From positions 424,206 to 488,205 of the forward strand of contig NZ_VHQG01000001.1 in the NCBI RefSeq assembly GCF_006517435.1: a stretch of DNA of 64,000 nucleotides, in the 5' to 3' direction. How positions within the stretch are numbered: the stretch's first letter is position 1; the number at the start of each line of letters is the position of its first letter. This DNA comes from Schumannella soli (GTDB lineage: Bacteria; Actinomycetota; Actinomycetes; Actinomycetales; Microbacteriaceae). Positions 7,836 to 16,713 of this stretch are shown piece after piece. A program made the translations under genes and the position numbers. Under the pieces are notes generated by a model, which searched no databases, was not told where the DNA came from, and was given only the letters and a program-made list of their open reading frames with translations.

Positions 7836-9062
7836 GTGAAGCGCCTCTTCGCCGTCGCCCTCGGCATCCTCACCGCGATCGGCGGCTTCGTCGACATCGG
7901 GGACCTGGTCACCAACGCCGTCGTCGGCTCGCGCTTCGGACTCGGACTGGCGTGGGTCACCGTGCTCGGCGTGGTCGGCATCTGCCTCTACGCGAACATG
8001 TCGGGGCGCGTCGCGGCCGTCAGCGGGCGCGCGACCTTCGAGATCATCCGCGAGCGGCTCGGCGCCCGCGCCGGCATGGCCAACCTGGCCGCGTCGTTCC
8101 TCATCAACCTCATGACGATGACGGCGGAGATCGGCGGGGTCGCGCTCGTCTTCCAGCTCGTGACGGGTATCGACCCGCTGCTGTGGGTGCCGCTCGCCGC
8201 CTTCGGCGTCTGGATCGTGGTCTGGCGCGCGAAGTTCTCCGCCTTGGAGAACGCGACCGGACTGCTCGGCCTGAGTCTCATCGTGTTCGCGGTCGCCGTC
8301 TTCCTGCTGCAGCCCGACTGGGGTCACCTCGGGATGCAGCTGATCCCGCGCATCCCGGAGTCCGAGAGCGGCAGCACCTACTGGTACTACGCGATCGCCC
8401 TGTTCGGCGCCGCGATGACGCCCTACGAGGTGTTCTTCTTCTCCTCCGGCGGCATCGAAGAAGGCTGGACGGTCAAGGATCTCGGGCAGACGCGCGCGAA
8501 TGTGCTCGTGGGATTCCCGCTCGGCGGCATCCTCTCGATCGCGATCGCCGCCTGTGCGACCCTCGTGCTGCTGCCGCAGGCGATCGACGTGACCTCACTG
8601 TCGCAGGTCGTGCTGCCGGTCGTGCAGGCCGGCGGCACGATCGCCTTCGGCTTCGTCGTCGTCGGCATCGCGGCCGCGACCTTCGGCGCCGCGCTCGAGA
8701 CGACGCTCTCGTCGGGCTACACGCTCGCCCAGTACTTCGGCTGGTCGTGGGGCAAGTTCCGCCGCCCGGCGCGCGCCGCCCGCTTCCACCTGATCATGCT
8801 GATCGGGCTCGTCATCGCCGTGCTCGTCCTGCTCACCGGCGTCGATCCGATCGCGGTCACCGAGTTCTCGGTCGTGTTCTCGGCGATCGCGCTGCCGCTG
8901 ACTTACATCCCCATTCTCATCGTCGCCAACGACCGGCAGTACATGGGCCGGCACGTCAACGGGAAGCTCGTCAATGCGCTCGGACTCGTGTTCCTCGTCG
9001 TCATCGTCGCCGCCTCGGTCGCGGCGATCCCGCTCATGATCATCACGGGAGCGGGGCAGTGA
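7836..9062 (+). CDS. NRAMP-related divalent-metal transporter-like protein
   Basis: A 408-residue integral membrane protein with about 11 helices, recognisable as an NRAMP-superfamily (LeuT-fold) transporter. The GTG start at 7836 has a purine-rich upstream stretch. The helix-1 metal motif, DPGN in classical NRAMPs, reads D20-I-G-D23, and the helix-6 motif, normally MPH, reads M194-T-P-Y-E. The substrate is therefore uncertain; NRAMP-related Mg2+ or non-transporting members also deviate here. Two PRC-barrel-like genes follow directly with overlaps, which suggests a transporter plus cytosolic sensing partners. Confidence 0.75.
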   Translation: MKRLFAVALGILTAIGGFVDIGDLVTNAVVGSRFGLGLAWVTVLGVVGICLYANMSGRVAAVSGRATFEIIRERLGARAGMANLAASFLINLMTMTAEIGGVALVFQLVTGIDPLLWVPLAAFGVWIVVWRAKFSALENATGLLGLSLIVFAVAVFLLQPDWGHLGMQLIPRIPESESGSTYWYYAIALFGAAMTPYEVFFFSSGGIEEGWTVKDLGQTRANVLVGFPLGGILSIAIAACATLVLLPQAIDVTSLSQVVLPVVQAGGTIAFGFVVVGIAAATFGAALETTLSSGYTLAQYFGWSWGKFRRPARAARFHLIMLIGLVIAVLVLLTGVDPIAVTEFSVVFSAIALPLTYIPILIVANDRQYMGRHVNGKLVNALGLVFLVVIVAASVAAIPLMIITGAGQ

Positions 9063-9454
9063 TCCCCCGCCCGCATCCCGAGCCCGGGCGCCTCGTCGAC
9101 GCCGAGTTCCAGGTGCTCGACCGGCAGGTGCTCGACCGGAACGGCGAGCCGGTCGTCACGGTCGACGATGTCGAGATCACCGACATCCCCCGCGGCGTCG
9201 AGCTCGACCCCGACGCCGACGCGCCCGTCATCGAGAACCTGCTGAGCGGATCAGCGGTGCTCGGCACCCGACTGTTCGGCGGCCGCCCTCCCGAGTCGCG
9301 CTGGCAGCGCATCCGCTGGTCGCACGTGACCGAGATCGGCACCGCGGTCGAGCTGAACACGACCGCCGACCGTCTCGACGCGAGCTGGACGGAGCGGTGG
9401 GTGCGGAACCACCTGATCGGCCGCATCCCGGGAGGTCGCCATGCTCCTGACTGA
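9059..9454 (+). CDS. PRC-barrel-like cytosolic protein
   Basis: A 131-residue protein starting at GTG 9059, overlapping the transporter's TGA. The strand pattern LVDAEFQVLDRQVLDRNGEPVVTVDDVEITD resembles PRC-barrel domains that occur at the N-terminus of actinobacterial MgtE-type magnesium transporters. A second half (residues 60-130) contains RWSHVTEIG and a helical end. It overlaps the next gene by 14 bases, so transporter, this protein and the next are tightly coupled. The assignment to PRC-barrel is by strand pattern only. Confidence 0.6.
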   Translation: MIPRPHPEPGRLVDAEFQVLDRQVLDRNGEPVVTVDDVEITDIPRGVELDPDADAPVIENLLSGSAVLGTRLFGGRPPESRWQRIRWSHVTEIGTAVELNTTADRLDASWTERWVRNHLIGRIPGGRHAPD

Positions 9455-9758
9455 GCTGCTGCGGATGCGGGTCGTCGAGGTCGACGGCACCGAGGTGGGG
9501 CGTGTGGTGGATGCGCGCTTCCGCATCGACGCTCAGGGCGGCGCGCGGCTGGTCGGCTTGATCGTCAGCCCGCACACCCGGGCGCCGTTCCTCGGCTACG
9601 AGCGCGCGGCCCTCGACGAGCCGCTCGTGCTGGATCGCTTCCTGCGCTGGCTTCATCGCGGGTCCTTCCTCGTCGACTGGCCGGATGTGCGCCGCCTCGA
9701 TGACGACGGACTGCACCTGCGCGAGGGCTACGAGCGGCGGCCGTCCACGTTGCCGTGA
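9441..9758 (+). CDS. PRC-barrel domain protein
   Basis: A 105-residue protein whose first 45 residues (LLRMRVVEVDGTEVGRVVDARF...) have the PRC-barrel pattern: a strand, an xDGxxVGxVxD turn and a second strand. Its ATG lies inside the end of the preceding gene (14-base overlap). It is the third member of the NRAMP-like cluster and a plausible cytosolic regulator of the transporter; that role is inference. Confidence 0.65.
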   Translation: MLLTELLRMRVVEVDGTEVGRVVDARFRIDAQGGARLVGLIVSPHTRAPFLGYERAALDEPLVLDRFLRWLHRGSFLVDWPDVRRLDDDGLHLREGYERRPSTLP

Positions 9759-9776
9759 CGCCCGGACGATACGGTT

Positions 9777-9806
9777 CCGCGACCCCGGTCGCGATACCGG
9801 TCGCGG
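9777..9806 (+). terminator. Possible hairpin terminator
   Basis: An inverted repeat CCGCGACC / GGTCGCGG with 14 bases between, 19 bases after the PRC-barrel gene. There is no T-tract, so confidence is low. Confidence 0.3.
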
Positions 9807-9868
9807 CCTCGCCGGACGCTGGCTGAGAGCACGACCCGCTCGGTCGCCGCGGGCGCGACGCTGGCCGC

Positions 9869-10045
9869 ATGACCGACGAGATGAGCGACGCCGAGAAGCG
9901 TCACGACCAGCTGACCCGTGCCCCGAAGTCCGACGAGTCGGATGCGGCGCCCCGCATCGAGACGAGCGAGGGAGACGACGGTCGCACCCGCATCGACGTC
10001 GCCGACACCGCGGCGGTGCGTCCGGGCAATCCCGAGAAGCAGTGA
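9869..10045 (+). CDS. Small acidic hypothetical protein
   Basis: A 58-residue protein from ATG 9869 to TGA 10043-10045, beginning MTDEMSDAEKRHDQLTRAPK and ending NPEKQ. It is charged and probably disordered, similar in style to the other small acidic proteins of this segment. No clear ribosome binding site is visible. It is convergent with the SDR gene ten bases away. Confidence 0.5.
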   Translation: MTDEMSDAEKRHDQLTRAPKSDESDAAPRIETSEGDDGRTRIDVADTAAVRPGNPEKQ

Positions 10046-10055
10046 CCGCCGCCGG

Positions 10056-10889
10056 TCAGAGGATGGGCTTGCCGCCGGTCACGGCGACCCGCGCTCCCGA
10101 GACGTAGCTCGCCTCGTCGCTCGCCAGCATCACGTAGACGGGTGCGAGCTCGGCGGGCTGCGCGGGTCGCCCGAGCGGGGTGTTCTCGCCGAAGCTCTCG
10201 ACCGCCTCCGGCGGCATCGTCGAGGGGATGAGCGGGGTCCAGACGGGTCCGGGCGCGACGCTGTTGGCGCGGATGCCCTTGGGCCCCAGCAGCTGAGCGA
10301 GCGAGGCGGTCATGTTCGCGATCGCCGCCTTCGTCGCGGCGTACGGCAGCAGCTGTGGGGACGGGTTGTCGGAGTTCACCGACGAGCTGCCGATGATCGC
10401 CGATCCGGCCGCCATGTGCGGCACCGCCGCCTTGACCAGGTGGAAGTAGGCGCTGAGGTTGACCGCGAGGGTGTGGTCCCACTCCTCGTCCTTGATCTCG
10501 GCGAGCGTCTCGTGGCTCATCTGGAAGGCCGCGTTGCTGACCAGCACATCGACGCGTCCGAAGCGCTGCACGGCCGTGCGCACGAGCTGTCGGCAGTGCG
10601 CCGGATCAGCCAGGTCCCCGTGCACGAGCACCGCTTCGCGCTCCGCCGCGCGCACCCAGTGCGCCGTGTCCTCGGCGTCGGTGTGCTCGTCGAGATAGCT
10701 GATCACGACGTCGGCACCTTCGCGGGCGTAGGCGATCGCGACGGCCTTGCCGATGCCGCTGTCGGCCCCGGTGATGACCGCGACCTTGCCCTGCAGCCGA
10801 CCGGATCCGCGATAGCTCTCTTCGCCGTGATCAGCGCGCGGCTCGAGCTGGGCTTCGGCTCCGGGCGGGTCGATCAGCGGTTCCGGCAT
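10056..10889 (-). CDS. SDR family oxidoreductase (general-stress-protein-39 type)
   Basis: A 277-residue classical-fold short-chain dehydrogenase with an N-terminal extension typical of the YhdF/YghA/GsP39 group. It shows the cofactor motif TGADSGIG, the NAA motif (VSNAAFQ), catalytic Ser in GSSSVNS, and YAATK as the YxxxK pair; the end has NSVAPGPVWTPL. Start ATG 10889 has an AGGAGA ribosome binding site; an in-frame ATG nine codons earlier is weaker. Relatives are general stress proteins in bacilli. The promoter is one of the clearest CAACCCCCT/TAGCGT examples, so stress control is likely. Confidence 0.85.
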   Translation of the reverse strand: MPEPLIDPPGAEAQLEPRADHGEESYRGSGRLQGKVAVITGADSGIGKAVAIAYAREGADVVISYLDEHTDAEDTAHWVRAAEREAVLVHGDLADPAHCRQLVRTAVQRFGRVDVLVSNAAFQMSHETLAEIKDEEWDHTLAVNLSAYFHLVKAAVPHMAAGSAIIGSSSVNSDNPSPQLLPYAATKAAIANMTASLAQLLGPKGIRANSVAPGPVWTPLIPSTMPPEAVESFGENTPLGRPAQPAELAPVYVMLASDEASYVSGARVAVTGGKPIL

Positions 10890-10937
10890 GGTGTTCTCCT
10901 GTTCTGCGAGACGCACCGTCGGCGCCTCGTGGCCGGC

Positions 10938-10975
10938 ACGCTATGCACCTCTCGCGCGGTCGTCACAGGGGGTTG
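10938..10975 (-). promoter_or_regulatory. CAACCCCCT promoter of the SDR gene
   Basis: On the minus strand CAACCCCCT (10975-10967) is followed after 23 bases by TAGCGT (10943-10938). The SDR start lies about 49 bases after the -10, with a ribosome binding site. Confidence 0.6.
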
Positions 10976-11001
10976 ATCGCGTCAGAGACGACGCACATAA
11001 T
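10967..11001 (+). promoter_or_regulatory. AGGGGGTTG promoter toward the SRPBCC gene
   Basis: The same element read on the plus strand: AGGGGGTTG (10967-10975), then CATAAT (10996-11001), 29 bases from A to the -10. This makes it a possible shared divergent control site. Confidence 0.5.
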
Positions 11002-11108
11002 CCGGCCTGCGCAGCCGTCATCGCACCTGATGAGGGCCAGCGTGGATGCGACCTCCGCGCCGCCTGAGCGGCACCTGATCCGGCCCGCTCGGACCCATCC
11101 GATCTGCC

Positions 11109-11114
11109 TAGCGT
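11109..11114 (+). promoter_or_regulatory. Second -10 element before the SRPBCC gene
   Basis: TAGCGT lies seven bases before ATG 11122, which would give a leaderless transcript in addition to the longer one from the CATAAT promoter. Confidence 0.4.
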
Positions 11115-11121
11115 GCCGCGC

Positions 11122-11577
11122 ATGACGCAGATCATCGAGACCATCGACGTGTCCGTGCCCGTGAGCACGGCCTACAACCAGTGGACGCAGTTCGAGGAGT
11201 TCCCCAAATTCCTCAAGCGCGTCGAATCCATCACGCAGGAGAGCGACACCCGCTCGACCTGGAAGGTGAGCATCGGCGGGCAGACCCGCGAGTTCGTCAC
11301 CGAGATCACCGAGCAGCACCCCGACGAGCGGGTGGCCTGGACCTCGACCGGCGGTCAGGTGGACCACGCCGGCGTCGTCACCTTCCACCAGCTGACCGAG
11401 AGCGAGACGCGTGTCACCGTCCAGATCGACTGGGACCCGGAGGGCGTCGCCGAGCACCTCGGTTCGGCGCTCGGCTTCGACGGCCGCGCCGTGAAGAAGG
11501 AGCTCGAGAACTACCGCGACTACCTGCAGTCGAAGGGATCGGCCGACGGCGCCTGGCGCGGCGACATCGACGCCTGA
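11122..11577 (+). CDS. SRPBCC family protein
   Basis: A 151-residue protein of the START/Bet v1-like SRPBCC superfamily: first strand QIIETIDVSVPVSTAYNQWTQFEEFPKF, the usual WTxFEEFPxFL signature of the 'cyclase/dehydrase' group, then a run of beta strands and a C-terminal helix. Such proteins bind hydrophobic ligands or act as polyketide cyclases; here the partner is unknown. I start at ATG 11122, as a GTG three codons upstream has less support. It is the first of five same-strand genes with spacings of 61, 39 and 14 bases and then an overlap. Confidence 0.75.
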   Translation: MTQIIETIDVSVPVSTAYNQWTQFEEFPKFLKRVESITQESDTRSTWKVSIGGQTREFVTEITEQHPDERVAWTSTGGQVDHAGVVTFHQLTESETRVTVQIDWDPEGVAEHLGSALGFDGRAVKKELENYRDYLQSKGSADGAWRGDIDA

Positions 11578-11638
11578 CCGCCATTCCGGCGGCGACGTCG
11601 ATTCCGACGCCGCCGCCGGCCCGAGAGGACCCCGCCGC

Positions 11639-13000
11639 ATGACCGAACGCCCGCTCAAGCCCGAGAAGGTCGTCGCCGCCTTCGACTCCGCCAGCGTGCT
11701 GCACGCGGCGACCGTCGCGGCGCTCGAGCACAAGCCGTTCCCTCGGCTAGGCAATCCGGCGCCGATGGGCCCGATCGTCCGTGCTGCCAGTCGCGTGCCG
11801 TGGTCGATTCTGCGCGGCATCTACGCACGCATCGGCGGCTCGGAGGGCATCGAGCCCGAGCAGCTGGGCCGAGTCGATCTCGGCCCGGTCGCGCACAGCT
11901 TCGCCGACGCCTACCCCGACCGACCCGACCAGCCGTACCCGGCTGTCATGATCGGCGCCAGCAACGGCGCACTCACCCATCTCGCCGCCGCGATGCAGAT
12001 CCCCTGGCTGCCCCAGACCGTGCTCGTGCCGGTCGCGAATGTCGGCGACCCACAGCGCCCCGACCTCGCGCTCGAGTTCGGGCGTCGCGTCGCCCCGGCG
12101 CTGACCGAGCGCAACCCCGACGTCGCCGTGCACCAGATGCACGACTCTGCGCAAGACGAGCTCATGGTCGCCCGCATGGCCTACTTCCGCACGAAGTGGA
12201 TGGAGCTGCCCGAGGCCTACGTCGCGTTCCTGACCGAGCGTCTCGCTCCCGGAGCGCCCGTCATCCTCATCGACGACGGCTCGACCTGGCCCGTCACCCG
12301 CGTCGCGGAGCGCCACGTGTTCCAGGCCGGCGGACGCGGGGGGCTCCGGCCCGACGACTACTTCGCGATGCCGCACACACCACAGCCCGACTCCGACGCC
12401 GCCGAGGCGGAGTGGGGCACGCACCCGCATTTCGCCGCCGCCGTCGAGCGGGCCGCGCGCGAGACCGGACACCCGGTCGTGCACCTGCGGCTCGACGGAC
12501 CACAAGAGGCGGCGCATCCCGTCGCCCTCGCCCTACGCGAGTGGACCCGCGAGCGCGGCGGCCTCGCCGACCGCCTGCTCGTGACCTCCTTCGTGCTCGG
12601 CGATCCGTGGCGCACCTTCCAACTCGGCCGGGTGCCGTTCTGGAGCTTCTTCCCGGTGCGTGAGGCGGCGGACGCGCTCGAGGCGCACCTGGAGGTCGCG
12701 CGCTACCGCTCCGTCGACCTGACGCTGTTCCAGCACGGCGCCGACTCCCCCGGCCACAGCACGCCGCACGACCTCGCCGAGCTGGTGCGCCGACATGGCG
12801 CCGAGCCCCGTTTCGTCGGACTGCGCGCCGACGCGGATCCCCACGACCTCGGCGCGCTCGCCCGTTTCAGCGACGCCCTCGGCGCCGAGCTCGACGCCCC
12901 CGACGCGCGCCCTCTGCCCTGGGCTCCGCTCGAGGTCGAGGCAGGCATCCGAGCGCTCCACCAGCTCACCCTCCCCTTCGCGGCTCGCAGCCCTCGCTGA
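11639..13000 (+). CDS. Hypothetical protein, 453 residues
   Basis: A 453-residue soluble protein that I do not recognise. It has a GASNGAL turn around residue 108 that resembles a nucleophile elbow, alternating hydrophobic strands (VILIDDGSTWPV, LLVTSFVLGDPW), and no signal peptide or membrane helices, so it is likely a cytosolic alpha/beta enzyme. It follows the SRPBCC gene by 61 bases and precedes the alcohol dehydrogenase by 39, suggesting a common operon. No function is assigned. Confidence 0.65.
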   Translation: MTERPLKPEKVVAAFDSASVLHAATVAALEHKPFPRLGNPAPMGPIVRAASRVPWSILRGIYARIGGSEGIEPEQLGRVDLGPVAHSFADAYPDRPDQPYPAVMIGASNGALTHLAAAMQIPWLPQTVLVPVANVGDPQRPDLALEFGRRVAPALTERNPDVAVHQMHDSAQDELMVARMAYFRTKWMELPEAYVAFLTERLAPGAPVILIDDGSTWPVTRVAERHVFQAGGRGGLRPDDYFAMPHTPQPDSDAAEAEWGTHPHFAAAVERAARETGHPVVHLRLDGPQEAAHPVALALREWTRERGGLADRLLVTSFVLGDPWRTFQLGRVPFWSFFPVREAADALEAHLEVARYRSVDLTLFQHGADSPGHSTPHDLAELVRRHGAEPRFVGLRADADPHDLGALARFSDALGAELDAPDARPLPWAPLEVEAGIRALHQLTLPFAARSPR

Positions 13001-13039
13001 TCCCGACCGATTCACCGACCACCACCGGAAGGACACCCC

Positions 13040-14215
13040 ATGAGAGCCCTCACCTGGCAGAGCGACCGCCAGCTCAGCGTCGAGACCGTCGACGACCCGC
13101 GCATCGTCGAGCCGACCGACGCGATCGTGCGCATCACCTCGACCGCGATCTGCGGCAGCGACCTGCACCTCTACGACGTGCTCGGCCCCTTCCTCGACAA
13201 GGGGGATGTGCTGGGCCACGAGCCGATGGGCGTCGTCGAGGAGGTCGGCGCCTCGGTGACCCGCATCAAGCCCGGCGACCGTGTCGTCGTGCCCTTCGTG
13301 ATCGCTTGCGGCGAGTGCTTCATGTGCCGTCACGGCCGCAGCTCGCAATGCGAGACGACGCAGCAGCGCGACACCGACTCCGGCGCGGCGCTCTACGGCT
13401 ACACCCGTCTGTACGGCTCGATCCCCGGCGGCCAGGCGGAGGCGCTGCGCGTGCACCGCGCCGACTTCAATCTCATCAAGGTGGGCGGCGACCTGCCCGA
13501 CGAGCGTTACCTCTTCCTCAGTGACATCCTGCCCACCGCCTGGCAGGGCGTGCAGTACGCGAACGTGCCCGAGGGCGGAACCCTCGCCGTCGTCGGGCTC
13601 GGCCCGGTCGGCCAGTTCGCCGTGCGCATCGGCCAGCACCTCGGCTACCGCGTGCTCGGCGTCGACCCGGTGCCGGAGCGGCGGGCGATGGCCGAGAAGC
13701 ACGGCGCCGAGGTGCACGACAGCGAGGGCGAGGTCGCCGCCGAACTGCGCAAGGTCACGAACGGGCGCGGGCCGGATGCGGTGCTCGACGCCGTCGGCAT
13801 GGAGGCGCACGGCAGCGGCGTCGCCGCCTTCGTGCAGAACGCCTCGACGGTGCTGCCGTCGCCGGTCGGTCGCGCGGTCGCGCAGGCCGCGGGGGTCGAC
13901 CGGCTCGCCGCGCTCGAGCTCGCGGTCGACGCCGTGCAGCGCGGCGGCACCGTCTCGCTCAGCGGCGTCTACGCCGGCGCGAAGGACGCCCTGCCCATGC
14001 TGCGCATGTTCGACAAGGGCCTCACCCTGCGCATGGGCCAGTGCAACGTGCACCGCTGGCGCGACGAGCTCATGCCGCTCGTCGAGCGCGACGACGATCC
14101 GCTCGGCATCGACGACCTCGTCACCCACGAAGCCTCGCTGGAGGAGGGCCCGGAGATGTACGAGGTGTTCAAGCAGAAGGTCGACGGCTGCGTGAAGGTG
14201 GTGCTGCACCCCTGA
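13040..14215 (+). CDS. Zinc-dependent alcohol dehydrogenase family protein
   Basis: A 391-residue medium-chain dehydrogenase. The N-terminal GroES-like domain has ICGSDLHLY (catalytic zinc Cys), GHEPMGVVEEVG (GHE motif) and the structural-zinc cysteines CGECFMCRHGRSSQC. The Rossmann domain has VVGLGPVGQFAV. The sequence resembles the glutathione-independent formaldehyde dehydrogenase-like branch; the substrate is uncertain. ATG 13040 is preceded by GGAAGGAC. It lies 14 bases before the phosphoketolase gene, so the two probably work in one carbon or redox response. Confidence 0.85.
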   Translation: MRALTWQSDRQLSVETVDDPRIVEPTDAIVRITSTAICGSDLHLYDVLGPFLDKGDVLGHEPMGVVEEVGASVTRIKPGDRVVVPFVIACGECFMCRHGRSSQCETTQQRDTDSGAALYGYTRLYGSIPGGQAEALRVHRADFNLIKVGGDLPDERYLFLSDILPTAWQGVQYANVPEGGTLAVVGLGPVGQFAVRIGQHLGYRVLGVDPVPERRAMAEKHGAEVHDSEGEVAAELRKVTNGRGPDAVLDAVGMEAHGSGVAAFVQNASTVLPSPVGRAVAQAAGVDRLAALELAVDAVQRGGTVSLSGVYAGAKDALPMLRMFDKGLTLRMGQCNVHRWRDELMPLVERDDDPLGIDDLVTHEASLEEGPEMYEVFKQKVDGCVKVVLHP

Positions 14216-14229
14216 GCGGGGCGCGCGCC

Positions 14230-16713
14230 ATGAGCAACGCCTCCGCCGATCGAACGGCATCCGCCGACCACGCCGTCCCGCTCGACAGCGTCGACGCCTG
14301 GTGGCGCGCGGCCGATTACCTCTCGGCCGCGCAGCTCTACCTGGTGGACGACGTCCTGCTCGAGCGGCCCCTCGAACAGGGCGACGTCAAGCGCCGCCTG
14401 CTCGGGCACTGGGGCACGGTGCCCGCGCTCAACCTGATCTACGCCCACGCCAACCGCGTGGTCATCGAGCAGGATCTCGAGGCGATCTTCGTCTGCGGCC
14501 CCGGTCACGGCGGCCAGGCGATGATCTCGAACGGCTGGCTCGACGGCACCCTGAGCGAGCTCGAGCCGGAGATCGGGCGGGATGCGGACGGCATCCGCCG
14601 CCTCTGCCGCCGCTTCTCGTTCCCAGGCGGTGTCGCCTCGCATGCGGCCCCGTCGACGCCGGGGTCGATCAACGAGGGCGGTGAGCTCGGCTACTCGCTC
14701 GCGCACGCGGTCGGCGCCGTGCTCGATGATCCCGACCTGCTGGCGATCTGTGCGATCGGCGACGGCGAGGCCGAGACGGCGACGCTCGCGGCGAGCTGGC
14801 AGCTGCCGCGGCTGCTCGACCCGCAGCGCGACGGACGCGTGCTGCCGGTGCTCAACCTCAACGGCTGGAAGATCGCGAACCCGACCCTGCTGTCGCGCAT
14901 CCCCGAGGAGGAGCTGCGGGCACTGCTCATCGGCGGAGGCTGGGAGCCGGTGTTCGTGGACGCGACCGCCGACGAACCGCCGAGCGCCGTGCATCCTCAC
15001 CTGGCCGCCGCGATGGACGCCGCCGTGGCGCACCGACCCGTCCGCGGTGAGCGCCGCCCGATGATCGTACTGCGCACGCCGAAGGGCTGGACGGGGCCGA
15101 AGACGGTCGACGGAGATCCGGTCGAAGGCACCTGGCGCGCGCACCAGATCCCCCTCGACGACCTGCACGACGACCCGGGACGCCGCGATCAGCTCGAAGC
15201 GTGGCTCCGCTCGTACCGGCCGGAGGAGCTGTTCGACGACCACGGCGCCCCGACGCCGCTCGTCGACGCCGGGCAGCCGCGCCCGGGTCGCCGGATGAGC
15301 GGCTCGCCACGCGCGAACGGCGGCGTGCGCCGCCCGCTCGCCGTGCCCGATCCGCACTTCGCGGCCGTGCGCGTCAGCCGCCGCCGCGACGCGCGGGCGA
15401 GCGCGACGGCGACCGCGGGGCGCTGGCTCGCCGAGCTGATCACGCGCAACCCGCAGACCTTCCGACTTTTCGGGGCCGACGAGGTCGAGTCGAACAAGCT
15501 CGAAGCCGTGCTCGAGGCGTCACCCCGGCAGTGGGGCGCCGAGATCGCGCCGATTGACGAGAACCTCGCGCACCACGGCCGGGTGATCGAGCTGCTCAGC
15601 GAGAACCTGCTGCAGGGGCTGGCCGAGGGCTACGCGCTCACGGGACGGCATCCCCTCTTCACCTCGTACGAGGCGTTCATCCACATCGTCGACTCGATGT
15701 TCAACCAGTACGCGAAGTGGATCGAGTCCGCCCGCGATGTGCCCTGGCGTGAGCCCCTGCCCGCGTTCACCTACCTGCTGAGCTCACACGTCTGGCGACA
15801 GGACCACAACGGCTTCTCGCACCAGGATCCGGGCTTCCTCGACGTCGTCGCCGACAAGCGCGCCGAGCTGACCCGCATCTACCTGCCGGCCGACGCCAAC
15901 ACCCTGCTCGCCGTGCTCGAGCGCGCGCTGCCCGACCGCGACGTGGTGAATCTCGTCGTCGCCGGCAAACACGACGAGCCAGCCTGGCTCGGCCTCGGCG
16001 AGGCTCGACGCCACCTCGAACGCGGCGCGAGCGCGTGGTCGTGGGCCGGTGCCGACGGCGGAGACGCGGATGACGACGACCCGGATGTCGTGCTCGCCTG
16101 CGCCGGCGACGTTCCGACCATCGAGGCGGTCGCCGCCGCGCAGCTCATCCGCGAGCAGACGCCGTGGCTCTCGGTGCGCGTGGTCAACGTCGTCGACCTC
16201 ATGCGTCTCGTGCCGTCAGGGCGTCACCCGCACGGGATGCCCGAGCACGACTGGCAGCGGCTGTTCCCGCTCGATGTGCCGGTCGTCTTCGCCTTCCACG
16301 GCTACCCCGCTCTCGTGCACCGCCTGCTGCATGGTCGGCCGCAGACCGAGCGCTTCCACGTGCACGGCTTCCAGGAGAAGGGCACGACCACGACGCCGTT
16401 CGACATGCTCATGCTCAACGACCTCGATCGCTTCACGCTCGCGGCCGATGCCGTGCGGCGCGGGGTCGGCGACGTCGATCGGTTCGACGCTGAGTCTGCG
16501 GTCGAGGTCAGCACCGACATCGCCGCTGACCTCGCCGATCGCGCCGGCACGCCGGAGGACGGCGCCGGCATCCGCCCGCGCGAGCCGCGCGCCGGCGACG
16601 CGGCGATCGCCGAGTGGATGCACCGCCGCCGGGCGAACCGCGATCACGCCTACCGTGAGGGTGTGGACCTGCCCGAGATCGAGCGCTGGCGCTTCTGCGT
16701 GCGCGAGCCGTGA
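14230..16713 (+). CDS. Phosphoketolase (xylulose-5-P / fructose-6-P)
   Basis: An 827-residue thiamine-diphosphate enzyme of the phosphoketolase family, about the usual length (roughly 790-830). It splits xylulose 5-phosphate and/or fructose 6-phosphate with phosphate to give acetyl phosphate. Recognised by LGHWGTVPALNLIYAH, GPGHGG, EGGELGYSLAHA, the TPP site GDGEAETATLAASW, LNLNGWKIANPTLL, and late SSHVWRQDHNGFSHQDPG. The ATG at 14230 follows the dehydrogenase by 14 bases without a strong ribosome binding site. The FUSC gene overlaps its stop (GTGA). Confidence 0.93.
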   Translation: MSNASADRTASADHAVPLDSVDAWWRAADYLSAAQLYLVDDVLLERPLEQGDVKRRLLGHWGTVPALNLIYAHANRVVIEQDLEAIFVCGPGHGGQAMISNGWLDGTLSELEPEIGRDADGIRRLCRRFSFPGGVASHAAPSTPGSINEGGELGYSLAHAVGAVLDDPDLLAICAIGDGEAETATLAASWQLPRLLDPQRDGRVLPVLNLNGWKIANPTLLSRIPEEELRALLIGGGWEPVFVDATADEPPSAVHPHLAAAMDAAVAHRPVRGERRPMIVLRTPKGWTGPKTVDGDPVEGTWRAHQIPLDDLHDDPGRRDQLEAWLRSYRPEELFDDHGAPTPLVDAGQPRPGRRMSGSPRANGGVRRPLAVPDPHFAAVRVSRRRDARASATATAGRWLAELITRNPQTFRLFGADEVESNKLEAVLEASPRQWGAEIAPIDENLAHHGRVIELLSENLLQGLAEGYALTGRHPLFTSYEAFIHIVDSMFNQYAKWIESARDVPWREPLPAFTYLLSSHVWRQDHNGFSHQDPGFLDVVADKRAELTRIYLPADANTLLAVLERALPDRDVVNLVVAGKHDEPAWLGLGEARRHLERGASAWSWAGADGGDADDDDPDVVLACAGDVPTIEAVAAAQLIREQTPWLSVRVVNVVDLMRLVPSGRHPHGMPEHDWQRLFPLDVPVVFAFHGYPALVHRLLHGRPQTERFHVHGFQEKGTTTTPFDMLMLNDLDRFTLAADAVRRGVGDVDRFDAESAVEVSTDIAADLADRAGTPEDGAGIRPREPRAGDAAIAEWMHRRRANRDHAYREGVDLPEIERWRFCVREP

